A stretch of DNA of 64,000 nucleotides from Isoetes taiwanensis (Eukaryota > Streptophyta > Lycopodiopsida > Isoetales > Isoetaceae). Made by a program: the position numbers and the translations under genes. This document shows positions 1 through 13,600 of this stretch, piece after piece; the stretch's first letter is position 1, and each line of letters opens with the position of its first letter. Below the pieces are notes generated by a model. It ran no database searches. It had not been told where the DNA came from and was given only the letters and a program-made list of their open reading frames with translations. The stretch is taken from assembly GCA_021234155.1 (NCBI GenBank), contig JAJEKV010000134.1, positions 1,425,328 to 1,489,327 of the forward strand, given 5' to 3'.

Positions 1-930
1 TAGAATCATTCCATCCTTTCATAACCTCTGTAGAAATAGTTGAACTTTGAGGTGACCGTGCTCAATATTTGTATAATTATATATGAATATTTTGTAATAT
101 ATACATATGTAGATAGTCGTTACAACTGTATATTGATCCAAGTATAGACCTCTTTCGGAGAAAGCATTTCTTCTTCAACAATGGAGATGGCAAGGTCTCT
201 ATATTTTGATTAAGATAACAGTAAATAGGACATTCCTCACAAGAATTACCTAAAGAATCATACACTTGAAACAACACTGCCTTACTCAGAATGATCCTCA
301 CAAGAATCATGCACTTGAAAAAACACTGCCATGGAAATTTTCATACTTTCCTAATATACCAATCACCACTCTTGGGCAAAAAACATACAATTCAGATATT
401 CTCTCTCTTCCTTGGGCATCAATTATTTTATGAGTCAATTATGCCATGGAATGCAATTTTGCCAAGGTTTGCACAATCTGATAATGTATGATGCACTTGA
501 CCACCACTAAAAAGAAGGAAGTGTCCAAATGTCCATTCACAACATTGGCATGGACATGTCTACCCACCTGCAAGTCGAGAAATCAACTAGCAATTACTAG
601 ATTTTTATATGCAACTATAGCATGCAGAAATGCATAAGAGCATGCAAGAATGTATGAGAGTAAGAAATACTAAAGATGCATTGAAACTTCATGCTAAGAA
701 GCATTTTTTAAATGAGAATCCAACCGCTTATTAGCATTGTAACTCCTTCACCAATGTTTCCAAATCCTTATCCTTAAGTTCCAACACAAGCCTCTTGCTT
801 TCAATGTAACCTAACATCTATATATTATGGCAAGTAACCCCATTAAAAATAAGTATCAACTAAAAAAAAGGTATCGTCCAAATAAGTATCAACTAAAAAT
901 GTTTTCACAGATACAACTACATGTAGCTTA
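1..930. other. AT-rich intergenic stretch, no gene seen
   Basis: No coding pattern could be supported here. The only structure noted is a local duplication at about 235-345, where a segment containing CACAAGAAT...CACTTGAAA..ACACTGCC occurs twice. Short open frames have no recognisable motif. Confidence 0.5.
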
Positions 931-934
931 TGCG

Positions 935-1100
935 TTAATTTATGCTAGCCGGCACTTTGAACACTTCCACAACTATCTTTTGCCAAGCTTCCCTTCGTGG
1001 ATAAATCCCATGCGTTCTCGCCTTCATCGATTCCAAGAAGCTATAGACCTTGGGGCTATGCGTTAGCATATCCTTGTTCAATTGACATTGCAAATTGTTG
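935..1100 (-). other. possible exon of an unrecognised gene
   Basis: A short minus-strand open stretch has a protein-like composition, with charged and aromatic residues such as KVYSFLESMKA and YPRREAWQKIVVEVFKV. It is framed by AT-rich sequence. No domain was recognised and no matching neighbour exon was found, so it could be an isolated exon, TE debris or chance. The call rests only on amino-acid composition. Confidence 0.15.
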
Positions 1101-1544
1101 CAATCCAGTTTTAAACTATAAAATGCAATAATCATTATAAAACATATATAATGTAAATTTGAAAAGCTGCAGATGATAAGCATTGGCAGCTTCATTTCTT
1201 TGCAAAGTAGCTAATATGCATTCTGTGAACAAAGTAGCAGACTAAACTAACCTAGATTTCTTATCAAGGATTAGAAGCCTGTGTACGATTCTCAAGTCAT
1301 CATGCAATGATCAAAACATCAATAAGAACTCGAAATAACTACATCTACTATGAAACCATATCAACAGACGTCCAAAGTTGCTTTCTACTGCAAGATATTC
1401 TCCCAACAATTTATCCATTGTACCACTTTTCAATTACATAAAACCATATTTCAATGAAAAAAATCTAAAGTTAGCAATTTGAGACCAATAACATAAACAA
1501 AAGCACATATATATACTTGATCATATTCACATAAAACTATAGTA

Positions 1545-2130
1545 GAATGGAATAGAATAGAATAGAATAAAATGTTTATCGTCTACGGAGACCAATTGGC
1601 CTATGGGACCCAAACAGGAGGCACGGCAAGCATATTACTGTCCAGGTTAAAAAAACCCCACCCTACCCCGAAGGGTTGTTTGGGAGAAAAAGCGTGACAG
1701 GAATAGGTTTGTTGTCAAACTGTACAAATACAAATACAAAGATATATCGCAGGGGACAGAAATATATACATGTATCAGGTAAGTGCCCGAGGTCCGAGCT
1801 GATCTTGGCGATCCATGATCTCTTGAAGGTATGATCCCAACCTCCTTACTGAGCTCGTGCTCAGCATCTCATGCAAGGGGCTGGCCAGAACGGTCCATCT
1901 CAGCATAGCGTATCCGAGTGTTATCATATGCCGGACAACTCTGAAGGGTGTGGCAGTCGTCTTCCACAGCTCCAACCTGGCAGCGTTGACAAAGCCTCTC
2001 CCGACGCGGCTCCCCAATCCATCTCCCCGTCTCAATCCGGAGATGGTGCGTTGTATAATATCACTGATCATAATAGCATAATACATTATATGCACAAAAG
2101 CGAAATAAGTCCATGTACAGCAAAACATCT
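1545..2130 (-). mobile_element. LINE 3' fragment with (TATTC)n tail
   Basis: The minus strand encodes the C-terminal end of a LINE ORF2-like protein (LELWKTTATPFRVV, then SVRRLGSYLQEIMDR). The same residues recur in the plus-strand element ending near 48,390 (LKLWKTSATPFRVV, SVRMLGLYLQEVMDR), so the two belong to one subfamily. The 3' untranslated part also matches: a GTCTCC..AGACGATAAA block is followed by a tail of TATTC repeats, seen on the plus strand as TAGAATAGAATAG at about 1545-1570. The copy is severely 5'-truncated and lacks the reverse transcriptase core. Confidence 0.75.
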
Positions 2131-2890
2131 ACTACTCAGTGTTCACACTTATATTCTCACCACTAACTTTAAAAATTTTCAAGCACTTCTTGCACCTACC
2201 AAATTCATGAATCTCCAATCTATAAACAAAACACAAGCAACTTAAGCACATAACCACGACCACACATTCAAAATTTAAATATAAACTGCACTCTTTAAGT
2301 TTAGCGTTCAAAATTTCAAGTGCACCATGACATGGACAAATTGGCAACATGGTCATCAAAACTCTCAAACCTCTTCACTTTGCAATCCATGCACAACTTC
2401 CAAATTCTCCAACTTCACCACGTCACTACCATCTTCAACATTTTCCAGATTCTCAATGATCCAACTATTAACTACTTTCCTGTCATCTAATCTAACCCTT
2501 TTGGCTTACGGCAATGGCGTATCACCGACTGCATCCATAGCTTCATTAAATTTCCTTTTTCTATAACCCATTCGCTTAGTAATAGAAAAATCTCCATACT
2601 ACAAATTTATAGCAATTTGTCAACGTCAACCTCACATCCAAATTAATCTCAAACTAGACTCCTGTTACCCAAAATTTCACACCCCATCTTCACCTTAACC
2701 CACATCAAATCCCAAATCAAATCGTCATATAATCTCAAAGTTCAAGACCCAATCACGTTCAACACTTACATCAAAAAACATCTCACAATTCTAAAATACC
2801 ACAAATTTTCAACGATGTCCACGTCGCCAACATTGTCATCTCATCAATGCAAGTTGGAACACTGGAGGTTACCCACTGAATGGCAAAGAA
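2131..2890. other. intergenic stretch, nothing recognised
   Basis: AC-rich, AT-rich sequence without a supported gene, RNA or terminal repeat. Confidence 0.4.
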
Positions 2891-3018
2891 GAAACAATGC
2901 AGAGGGGGTGGCCAAGATGAGTGCAGAAGGTACGACCAAGGTACCTTGGTCGTACCTTCTGCACTAGGGAAACAATGCAGAGGGGATGGCCAAGATGAGT
3001 GCAGAAGGTACGACCAAA
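2891..3018. repeat. tandem repeat enclosing a 46-bp perfect palindrome
   Basis: A unit of about 49 bp starting GAAACAATGCAGAGGGG occurs at 2891-2939 and again at 2970-3018 with one difference. Between them the end of the first unit is mirrored. Positions 2920-2965 form a perfect 46-bp palindrome, left half starting AGTGCAGAAGGTACG and centred on GGTACC at 2938-2943. The arrangement (unit, inverted partial unit, unit) suggests fold-back copying. Confidence 0.85.
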
Positions 3019-3128
3019 ATGAGTGCCCTGGTCGTCTCGAGTAGGCAACTAGCAATTCTTTTCTCAAGTAAATTCATTGTCAAGCAATCAAGTAGCCTCT
3101 TAGCATGTCCCTTGCTTCCTACCTGACA

Positions 3129-3665
3129 TTACTGTGCTTGGGATAATAGGAAAATTGTGTGCTTCTCAACATCATGCAATGCCATGTTAAAAAGATGCTC
3201 ACTTGTCTGCAAGTTGAAGTCTCTTATTTGAGTGCGTACATCATGCAAATAGTCATCCACCATGTGATGTCTCACTTCTGTCCATATGGCTAGTGGATTT
3301 GCAGGTTGACAATGCAATAGAATCATGGCAAACATATGTCGTAATTGGGTAGGCATACCCCATGTAGCAGCCTCTATAAGGCAACCTAACCATTCACACA
3401 TGTCATCTCGAATCAATCCATGTCGCACATCATCTTTGAAGGTTGGATATAATTGCCCATCAACTGTACATAGATCCTCAAAACTAGTGGGTCCTGGCAC
3501 ATGGGTTAACAGAAGACGCAAGTAGAATCATTCCCCTTTAGATGGATGAAAAAAATACATAGGGCCTACAGATTGAGTTGCATGCATTCGTTCTCTTACT
3601 TTCCATACTTTTTCAGTTCTATCATACCAAGATTTCCTGGGGAAATCGTGATACAGTGTATATAG
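3129..3665 (-). pseudogene. Helitron helicase remnant
   Basis: The minus strand reads as the segment just upstream of the helicase in plant Helitron proteins: FPRKSWYDRTEKVW, then MYFFHPSKGE, a stop, FYLRLLLTHVPGPTSFEDL and VDGQLYPTFKDD. The Helitron at 57.6-62.6 kb has the parallel text YYLRLLLLHIKGATSFEDM and VNGKLCSTFKEA. The internal stop lies where an Arg is expected (GE-R-FYLR), consistent with CGA to TGA decay. No Rep domain, Walker A or Helitron terminus is present nearby, so this is a short dead fragment. Confidence 0.75.
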
Positions 3666-4652
3666 CATCCATATTACCTGGAACGTTCATTTTGAAATAC
3701 TTGTTGGTGATGATATCATAACAAAAGAAATCGCAATAAAATGCTTGGACAACATTGAAATTACCTGAGACATTCATGTCAAAAAAAGGCAGTTAATGAT
3801 GTACCATGATTCATATTTCGTATTGTCTCTAAAGTCTCATTTCTTATTTTTTGATGATTTTCCACTAGCATTTTGTTGGTGTCTTATTTTATGACACCTT
3901 ATAGTGGAAAAACAACTTCAATTCTATGTGTCGTATTTGGCCGTTTATAAAAGTATGTTTTCAAGAATACGTGGCGGCAAACTAACAGATTGCATGGCGT
4001 CATCTCAGCCCATAATATTATGGCAGAATAGCAAAACTATTAGTCATGATGATCGAAGTTTCAACATCTACTTCCAAGTTATATCAAAGATTGTTGATTT
4101 TATGTTTTGCCTATGCATATCACAAGGTACTCATATGCAATTGTATAGTTTGGTACTCTTTCAATGAGCTTCTTGTTCATGATTGCGTATCTAAATGTTT
4201 TATGAGTTAGAATACAAAGAATTTCTGTTAAATGAGTATTTTGACTAAATACTAGTTTTGGACATGGATAACAACTGTATAGGAGTGAAGACATCTGTCT
4301 TCCATACATCTGTCTTCCATATGTCAGTTCTCTATATTTATCAGATACCAATGCTCACATATGGAAATTCTAAAACTTAAAGATGCTGACCCAACAACAA
4401 TGCAGCAGAAGACCAAGTGTTCATTGTAGTTACGTTTTGAAATTTAAAAATGAAGGGCAATGTTACAAACAAATGCAGGCAACCCTCATTGTGCCTTTCT
4501 TTCTTTCTGTGTCCGCTCATGATAACCATATATACGATCTCCTCATGTGAACCCAACCACAATGGCTTGCATCTTCCTTGCATACAAACACAGAATTCCC
4601 ATATAGTTGAGACAACATTCTTCTCTTACTTAGCTGAGACAACATTCTTCTC
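3666..4652. other. 3' flank of the ankyrin-TPR gene, no gene seen
   Basis: AT-rich sequence without a supported coding region. A short tandem repeat of TTCTCTTACTTAGC lies at about 4619-4661 and overlaps the stop codon of the neighbouring minus-strand gene. Confidence 0.4.
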
Positions 4653-7600
4653 TTACTTAGCCGCTTGATTATTTAATGGGCCAGCAGCATGGAACCTCTT
4701 TCCTGCTTCAACTGCTTCTCTGCACACAAACACAAGCAAGACTACATAAGAAAGAGCAACTTATTGATATCAATTAGAGAGGGTTTTGTGACAGACCTAA
4801 ACGCATCTACAAGCTCCTTGTTCTCAGGATCTAATTTGATTCCCGTATAAAATGCATCTGCTGCGTCCTCAAACCTCTACACATCAAAAAGATCTGGTCG
4901 TCAAAAGAGTTAAGTCAAATATATCTAGTAGAGCAAACCATGACTTGAATGAGATATGTGGCTTGTGATGCCGGTATTAAAATATATACATTTTCAGACT
5001 ACAAAATGACAGAGAAACTGACAATGAAGTCAACAAATGAAAGTCAGCACAGGCTAATGTGGTCATATGATTCGAGTTAGAATTAATTGTACTTGACAAA
5101 CCTCAAAATCAACCACAGTTATTTGAGTCTCTTGACAATCTTGCCAACCGACTAGCTGAAGACGTTCCAATGCTTTCAGGGTCTATCAGCCCTTTGTTTC
5201 TTCCACATGAAACACTACGCATGAAACACTAAGCATTGGTTCATTATTTAATCAGCACGTTATGTGAGTTAAGTGTTTATTTCCTTTATTCTTGTATCTC
5301 GCATAAGCATATTGCAAAAGCCAAACCTGCAATAATCTTAGGGCTGCTCCTTCACGATACCATGCCTTTGGCCAGTCTGGTTTTAATGATCTTGCTGTTG
5401 TCGCATCTGAAAGAGCATGATCTGGTTGACCAAGCCTTATCCAACATAAACTGCGATTTGAGAACAGTGTGGTATTTGTAGGGTCCAGATCCAGTGCCTG
5501 CAAGAAAAAACCTTATGATATGAAGCCAAATTCATTTTACCAAATTCTGTTTCGTGGATCAATATTCTGATGAGTTGGTCAGTAAGCCAATGCCATTAAC
5601 ATTTGCATTATTCACGTTCCTTTCCACTTTTCTGTGAAGGGTAATAAAAAAGCAAAAACATTAATTGTACCATGTGTGAAAAAGCATCAAACAGAGACCT
5701 GTGTATAAGCATCAACAGCAAGCATGTAATCTTTCTTCCGAAAAGCTTCATCTCCTCTGCTCTTTGCCTCCGTTGCCTTAGCTTTCTTTTCTGGGGAGAT
5801 CTGTACAGCTTATAATGGTTAGAAATATTGCCATTGTTAACGTATAATGATAAATTCTCATGTATCACAGGAACAATCGTGATGGATATAGGATTTATTT
5901 TCGTTATCACTATGGAAAGAAACAACTAGCTATATACAAGTTAGTTGCCAGAGGTCTGTGTAAATAGAATATTATACAGCTAACCTCTTTGGATTTCTTG
6001 TTCACATTTAGGAGGATCGCGACGATACAGTTAGCCCCAATAAAAGCTAATTTAAAGTTCCTTATTTGGAGAGTTGATGATTTTGGCTGCAGTCAATTGA
6101 AAAGGTTACCTCAAACTGCTTTTTCTGCCCTGGTACTTCTCCAACGTCAGTTTTCTCGGTAGTTTGCTTCTCCTGCATTTCTTGCAACCAATTACACGAA
6201 AACGTTACAAATATGCCCAACAGCACAGCACTGCATTCCTCAAGGAACTTAAAACCTGGCCCCACAACTTACGCTACACGATTACATAACCACAATATGT
6301 TTTGTGTATGCATGTTTGTCTATGTTTCTATAGCTCTCTCTTTGTTTTGTCTTCTTGTGCATCTATATCACAACCCTTGCCAAGTGAAATGTTGTAATTA
6401 TGGTCCCTCTCAGTCTAGAAAGATTGAGACGGACGAGGACTAAGACTAAGGTAGCAGCTGCACATGATAGAGATGGCCTGTACATTCGTGGATTGCTAGA
6501 AAAGTTGTTCTTTCTACAAGCACTTCATGAGAACAAAAAAAAAACAATGAAAATGAAACTTAATATGCATATGTGACACCATAGGCAAATTACTACTAAA
6601 ACATGGTCATGACATCATTCAGACTGCCTGCACTAAGTACCTGAACATAAGTACCAACTGCGTGCCCAACTATCCCATCGACTGTCCAATCTGTAATAGC
6701 ATTGTCTCGCATTGTTAAAGGAAGCAGATACTCGATAATAGACCGATGTTTCCTTGCAGCAGCAGCCATAATAGGTTTTGCTCCATCCTGTATACCATGC
6801 AGTTATTTGGCTTTGCACATTAAGCTGAAGTGCACGTAATATCTACAACCTTACATCATCTTTTAAATCAACGTTTGCTCCAGCTGAGACTAGGAGATGA
6901 ACCATCTCTGCATTTCCCGCATCAGCTGCCATATGAAGTGCTGTTGCACCTCCAGCGCATGCATTCACATTTGCTCCATGCTGTATATCAAAAGCCTCTC
7001 AGTGATTCCATGCTACAAATAAAACATGAAAAGAAAACAATCCAATAATGATTTAAGTTTGTTAACAAGTTAGTGGGTAATTTTTTAAAACATGATTTCA
7101 AATGAAAAAAGATCAAAACTCTGGGTATAACCAGAAAGTATAGAGATAACCAAGGCCTACCCCAATCACCACATGCCACTAACTTTTGCAGGTGGCAACT
7201 TCGAGTCCCTTTCGGTCTCATAAAGAACTCACAATTTGCTGAAAACTAGATAGCGCAATTACTTCAAATCGACAATTACCCATAGTAACAACCACCAGCA
7301 GCCCATAGCCGCATATCATCATTGATAAGCAGATATGGGTCAAAATCAATAAACTAGCTCAGTCTAGTTGGTTTGAATTAACGGAAGGCAGATAACATCC
7401 ACATACAGACTAAATTACTGTCATTGAGTATCCTGGATGGTCTTGAAAACACAACTCTCCCTGTTCAGGAACTAAGAGACAAACGCTACCAGGCTGAGTT
7501 CCAGTTGCATCTCATTTCATCTTGATTTATCAGAGACCATTTCAATATCATTTTTCAGCGCCCAAAATTGACTTAAAATGTCACAAGGTAAATATGCAAG

Positions 7601-10600
7601 AACAAGTGGACCTCCCCGACAGAGCTATCCACTAAAAAACAATTCTACAAGGATAACTATATAGTTTTGTCGATGTATTTAAGATTATGCAGTTTTGTGT
7701 ATCGTATCCTCACACTGAATATACCGACTATGCAACTTAGTACTGGTGGAATCAGAAACTATAACTTCATGTGTCTGGCATATTATGAAATAAGGGGAAG
7801 AGACCGTTGTCTCTTCCGGAATTCAAGCACCTTCTGCTGCTCAAAACTTTTAGGATCAGTTATATGTTTATATGTTTAATAACCTGAAAAGGATGTTATT
7901 AAATAAAAAGGAAGAATAAATTAATTTGTTAATGTCTACTAGAGACCCATAGGGTCTATGTAGGCCTGCTAGAAGGACGTACTAGCAATAGAAAAGAATA
8001 AAATTCAATTCTGAATGCTATTTTATAAAAATAAACTCTGATGTCAGTGTTCCGTCTGTCAGAATTGTGTGTGTTCTTCAATCTCCGAGTGTTTCCATTC
8101 CTTTGGAAACTGCTAATGTTACTCCCTTGGGATCAGAGCATTTCCATTTCTTTAGAGGGTCTTCCTTCACGCTATCTTCCTGCTCTGGCTCCTCATTAAC
8201 CATGAAAAATACGCTCTGTCTTCCTCTTATGATGTAATAAGCAGGGAATACAAAACTAAATGCTCAACAAACGATTGGCCATTTCCATGGCATATCTGTG
8301 CATATAAGACGCTGCTTGGAAGGACACTTCAAGCTGTAAAGGTTTAGCTGCTTCAGGGTTAAGACCAGACAGTGCTTACCTTCATTTTTGTACGTGATCC
8401 CATCAGATGTGACTAACCATAAGAAGTCATATTTTTCAAAGGGGTGGCCAGAAAAGTTAAAAAAGAGGCCAGACAGCTTTTTCTGAAAGAAAAATAAGGC
8501 TTGTAAGGGGTCAAAAAATTTCTTGAAGGAGAGCCCCCAATATTACTAGAGCGGTTGATATTTGGACTCATCAACTACTAATTCCCTACTCCATGAACAT
8601 CAAAAGCAGCAATCCATCTAAATATGTTCCCTTATCATATTTGCATAAAGGCATATATGTGCTATCTTGTTCATTAGGCCCTTCAATCTATAACAGCACA
8701 ATGTCCATACTTTATATTGAGTACCAATTTCTGCAGGAAGCATTGAGAGGCTTTATAAAACTTCCTATCCCACAGTTTTTTCTTTGGATGGAAAGTTTTT
8801 TTGGAAGGACAAAGGATATTACATTAGAATGACTAAACCCCAAACCCCATCCTTAACATCACAATGAAGCTTTTTTTTTCCGAAGGCAAGGTTGTTTTAC
8901 TGTATTTTATCTAAGAAAGATACATAAACAAAGAGGAGTGAGCTGGTGAAGGACTCGCCCTGGAGAGAAAATATCACCCACAAAACAAGATCCTTATAAA
9001 TTGGAGGGATAGAAAAACAACACAAATACTGCACTCCAGTCTGGTCCATAAAGAATGGCTTCATCCACACAAAACCAAGAAAACCAAATCTCCTATAGAA
9101 TGAAGCTTAAAAGCAGAGTGCTGGTGCATAGGCTACTATCTAACTTTTTTACCACACAAATAAAATATTTTCATTCGCCAATAAAATAGTGTCTAGAAAA
9201 TTAGTCCAACTTTAAATCAGCTATAAAAACATCTAAATATTTGAAATTTACCTTCAATAACAATTCTACAATCTCCTTTGAATCTGCTGCTGCTGCCGCC
9301 AACAAAGGTGTTATATCATCCTCCCCAGAAGAGTTTGGCTGTTCGTAATTAGAACCACCAATAGCATATGTCAAAGCAAAAATCAAGATTAATTAATAAG
9401 AAAGCGAAAGGCAAAAAGTCAGGTGCCAAAAACATACATTGGCACCACATTCCAGTAACAACTTCGCTGCATCATATCTTCCATGACCAGCTGCCCAAAT
9501 TAATGGTTGTCCTGCATCACTGTCAGCACTCACATCGGCTCCATGATCTAGGAGCATACGAATCAATTCTGTGGACCCTGCAATAGTCCCAATGTGAATA
9601 TATGATATACAGAAGGCATTGCTAACATCTGCCGGAAAATGCTTAGGTTTATGAGACCGTATCTTACATCAGATCATGTCCAAACTCAAACATTCAAATA
9701 GGAAAAAAAAAATTGCTATTTTTCCAGCTACTAGTACAAAATACAAAGTGATATCGGTCTTGATCTCCCTTTTGAAGTACTGTTTATGTTTTCCCTTTGC
9801 CTGTTTTATCTTTCTAGAAACTTTCATGGATGCCCTTTTAGGGACAGAGCTAGAAGGTTCAGGTTCTTGCTGCTATGGGAAGTAGAGTATTCTGCATCTG
9901 TGTAGAGTCATTTCCTGGTAATCTTTCCACAATCATGCTCCTTTATCATAAGAGGAAAATATCACTGCCTCTTTAGAGATCCCACAACTCTGCAGCAGCT
10001 TGTGAGGTATTATGACCAGAAATGTGCGGCCCTGTTCACCCATGAACTCTCTAAAAAAATAGACTCTTGAAATTGGAACCTTCACAAAAAGTGTATTATT
10101 GGCTATACTGACGGTTTATGAAAAGTAAGGGACAGGACTAAATTGGCTTAGCTTTTCTCTTAGTGAAAGATGCAACAAAGAAAGAAAGAAAGAAAGATTT
10201 ATTAACGTCTACGTAAGACCCGAAGGGTCTATGAGACCATAACATAAACAGAATTCAAGACCTTCAGGAGGAAAACCCTCCTGTTATCTAAAGTATGGAA
10301 ACAAAAATATTAAGTTTAACAATTGAAAATCAAAAAATCTGCTTAGATAGGATTTGATGGAAACAGCCCATTCGTTCCTGTGACTGCTGCAAAATACTTC
10401 ATAATACCCCTTCTTGGCCTGCTTTGCTGCTTGCTGCTTGGCCTCTTCTGGAAAGACTTTTTATGTTTCATGGCTGCTGATCGTTTTATCTTCTTAGACA
10501 GTGCCAAAGTTACCCCTTTAGGGTCAGGATACTTCCTCTTCTGTGGTGAGTCTACTAACCTCTTATCATCGTTTGTCTCAGATGAAAAGAAATCAGTTAT

Positions 10601-13600
10601 TTCTGTTTGCTTCAGGCCCATTGGATTCTTTTGTTTGAGAATATTTCTCCTTTCTAGAGATAGTTCATATACAAAGTGAGATACACATTTCTGATCGTAA
10701 TATTCTACCAGCTGTCGTAAAGATGTGGGATCTCTAAAAAGACAATGATATCTGCCTCTAATAATGTAATAGGTTGGGCAGGTAAAAATAAAATGTTCTT
10801 CTGACTCGACCATGTTTAGATCGCACATTGGGCACTTCCGATCCTCACGACTAATCTTTTTCGCCCTACCAACCTCAATCTCCAGCTGGTGAGATGACAC
10901 TCTAAACTGCCCCATAGAGTATCTCACTTTGTTCGGCAGATCCATATCTAAATATCCAGGCCTTATAATGAACCCATCCGCTGATATATTTAGGAAGTTA
11001 TCCTTATAGAATTTCTTTTTAGCAGGCAGCTCTTTGATGGGATTCACCCATGTATTTGAAACATAAAGATACTCCAAGTCATGGCGTATAAGCTGATTGA
11101 TTTCTTGCTGAGTAAAATTCAGATTGTCATCCCTTATACTGTAGTGAAAAGGTGGGATATTTCCTATAGAGAAACCCATCTCCTCAAACAATTTAGATGT
11201 CCTTGTGAACCAACAGCGCTTACCTTGGTCTGCCAATGTTTTAGACGACACATATGCCAGCCAGGGAAGTCTTCTTTGACCTTCTTGTGACTGTCCAAGA
11301 CGGTGTAACTTATGTAAGTACGTCACTGTTTGGAAGGCAATCTCGATCTTCAGAGGTTTTGCATTAAATTCAGCAAGCGTTATATCATGGGGTACCGAAT
11401 GTTTGCTTCTAATCATTCTAGAAAGAAGAGAAATTTGGAGCCTCTCTAGTTGACCCCAGTCATCGGCTCGTAGGTCAACTCCCCATATTTGTGCACCATA
11501 TAAAGCTGCCGGCTTCACCAACGTGTCAAACAGGAAGAGCTTTGTATGAACATCTTGAAAATGGAGTTGGGGCCTGACCAGCCTCCCTCAATCTGAATAG
11601 AGGACCCGCAACCTCTACCCCCAAATAGGTGTATGTAGAAACAATTTCTACAGGTTGTCCTTGGAAAGTAAAAGAGTTATTTTTCCAATTTTTCCAAGAG
11701 GTATTAAATACCATCACTTTGGTCTTGTTGAGATTTACTTGCAGCTCTCTATCTTTGCAAAAAGCTTCTAGGGCAGCCAAATGTTTTTGGAGCCCTTGAG
11801 GAGATGGTGAGATTAGAACCACATCATCCGCATAGAGCAAAATGGGAATGCATTCCTGAGCGAGCATGGAGCCTTCTCCGCCTAAAGACTGAACAAAGCT
11901 TTCAAGCTCATCAATGTAAAGTCCAAATAGAGTAGGAGAGAGGGGGCACCCTTGTTTAACCCCAATTGTACTGAAAACTTCCTCTGAAAACTGCCCATCT
12001 ATTTTCACTCTGCCTATTACATTCTCGTATAATGTCAACACTGCCCAGATCAGCTCGTGAGAAAGCCCCAACGTTTTGAGCCTCTGAAACAACCTGTTCC
12101 GAGGAACAGTATCAAAGGCTTTTCGAAAATCAACAAAACAACAAAAAAATTAACAGTAAAATAATATTGGGGTTAACAGGCCTGCCCTGTATTTCCGAAC
12201 CTAGTTGGGATTTACAAAAATGAGCTAGAGAAGTGATAACTGTATGGTGCAAACACCATACCTTCATGCTAGCAGAAGCAGGAATGTTACCAATTAGAAG
12301 GGGAAGCCCTTTGCCAATTTCTTTTGTGCATTGTGCGGGTACAAGCTATGTCTACTGACAGATTCCCCTTTTATTGTGGAATCCCATCAAAATGGTCGGT
12401 ACCAAGATGGTATAAAATGTGCAAACAGATGGGGTATCTTCCCATAATGCATTGGCTAACCATGAGATGTGATGATTGGCAAGCTTGCATACATCAATCC
12501 CATGGTCATGTATGCACTGCAGCAGTATCCTTTAGATAGTTTATCAGTTGCATTACAGGATGAGGGTTAGTTCCATTACCTGCCCATTAAATGTGGTAGA
12601 TGGCATGGAATCCAGAAGCCCAGAAGAACATGCAAGATATGTGATTCAGGGAAAATAGAGGATGAACAATCTTGATCTTGTGTCAACTTGTGAAATTATT
12701 AGAGTTTTTTCAGACGCCTTCAACAAAATTGGCAGCGTGGCAAATAAGGGAGGTTCGTTACTTAGTGTGTCTATGTGAGTTTGTAATTCTTCTCATTCCC
12801 TAGACCGCAAGGTCTTTATAAGATGGAGAATATATTTATCTTTATCTTTATCCTTCATCTTTTGAGAGGCTAATCAGATTTGTTTAGCAAGTTGCTCTAA
12901 ATAAATTCTCTTTTCCTTGTGGATCAGCCTCTAATTGGATGCTGTGACTGCTAAAACATTGACATAAACTGGGCCAAGAGAATTTTTTTGGTCAGAAAGA
13001 TACGGGCTGAGCCTATAGTCTACACCAGCTTATGAGATCTCACAGTCCAATCGTTTGCTGTAATTGACCAGTGGAAGATTTTTTCAATCATATCAAACAG
13101 TACAAGGACACTCCTGGTTAGATCTACAGTTTCATGATCCAAAGTTTTTCCCTAGACACGAAGAGGTTTATCTCCAAACCTCTTGATACAAAAACAGCAC
13201 AAAATAATTTCTGTGATCATTGCTTTGCTCTAATGGTTTGAGAAAAATCGATGAAGAATTACATACAAGACTACTTCCAAATCTTCTTTCATGGCAAGGG
13301 ACGAGCATGCATACCTAACCCAGAGGCATGATGTAATGAAGTGGCACAGAGTTCAGTTGAAACTGCAGAAACATCAGCACCATAATCTATGAACAACTTT
13401 GCCGTACTGCAGTGTCCTTGTCTTACCGCATGCATAAGAGGTGTCTCCCCTGTTTCATAGTAAAATATTGGTGAGATATTGTGACATTATATCTTTTGAC
13501 ACTACATGCATGACGACAAGCTATCATCTAAAAATGCATGCAGGTATGGCATTTACTCTATATATTAGAAAGGAGCTATGATGGATGTGTGCTCGACATG

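Larger units (their letters stand above)
10157..12150 (-). mobile_element. 5'-truncated LINE, RT and C-terminal domain, (TTTC)n tail
   Basis: The element encodes DFRKAFDTVPRNRLF, KQGCPLSPTLFG and LLYADDVVLIS, the reverse transcriptase core with intact YADD. A frameshift near 11,523 follows, then the C-terminal part with zinc-binding RKCPMCDLN and EEHFIFTCPTYY. The tail on the minus strand ends in an AGACCC-loop-GGGTCT stem followed by a TTTC run (GAAA repeats at about 10,175-10,197 on the plus strand). It lacks the endonuclease and all of ORF1. It sits in the 9577-13315 intron in the same orientation as the host gene. Confidence 0.85.
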
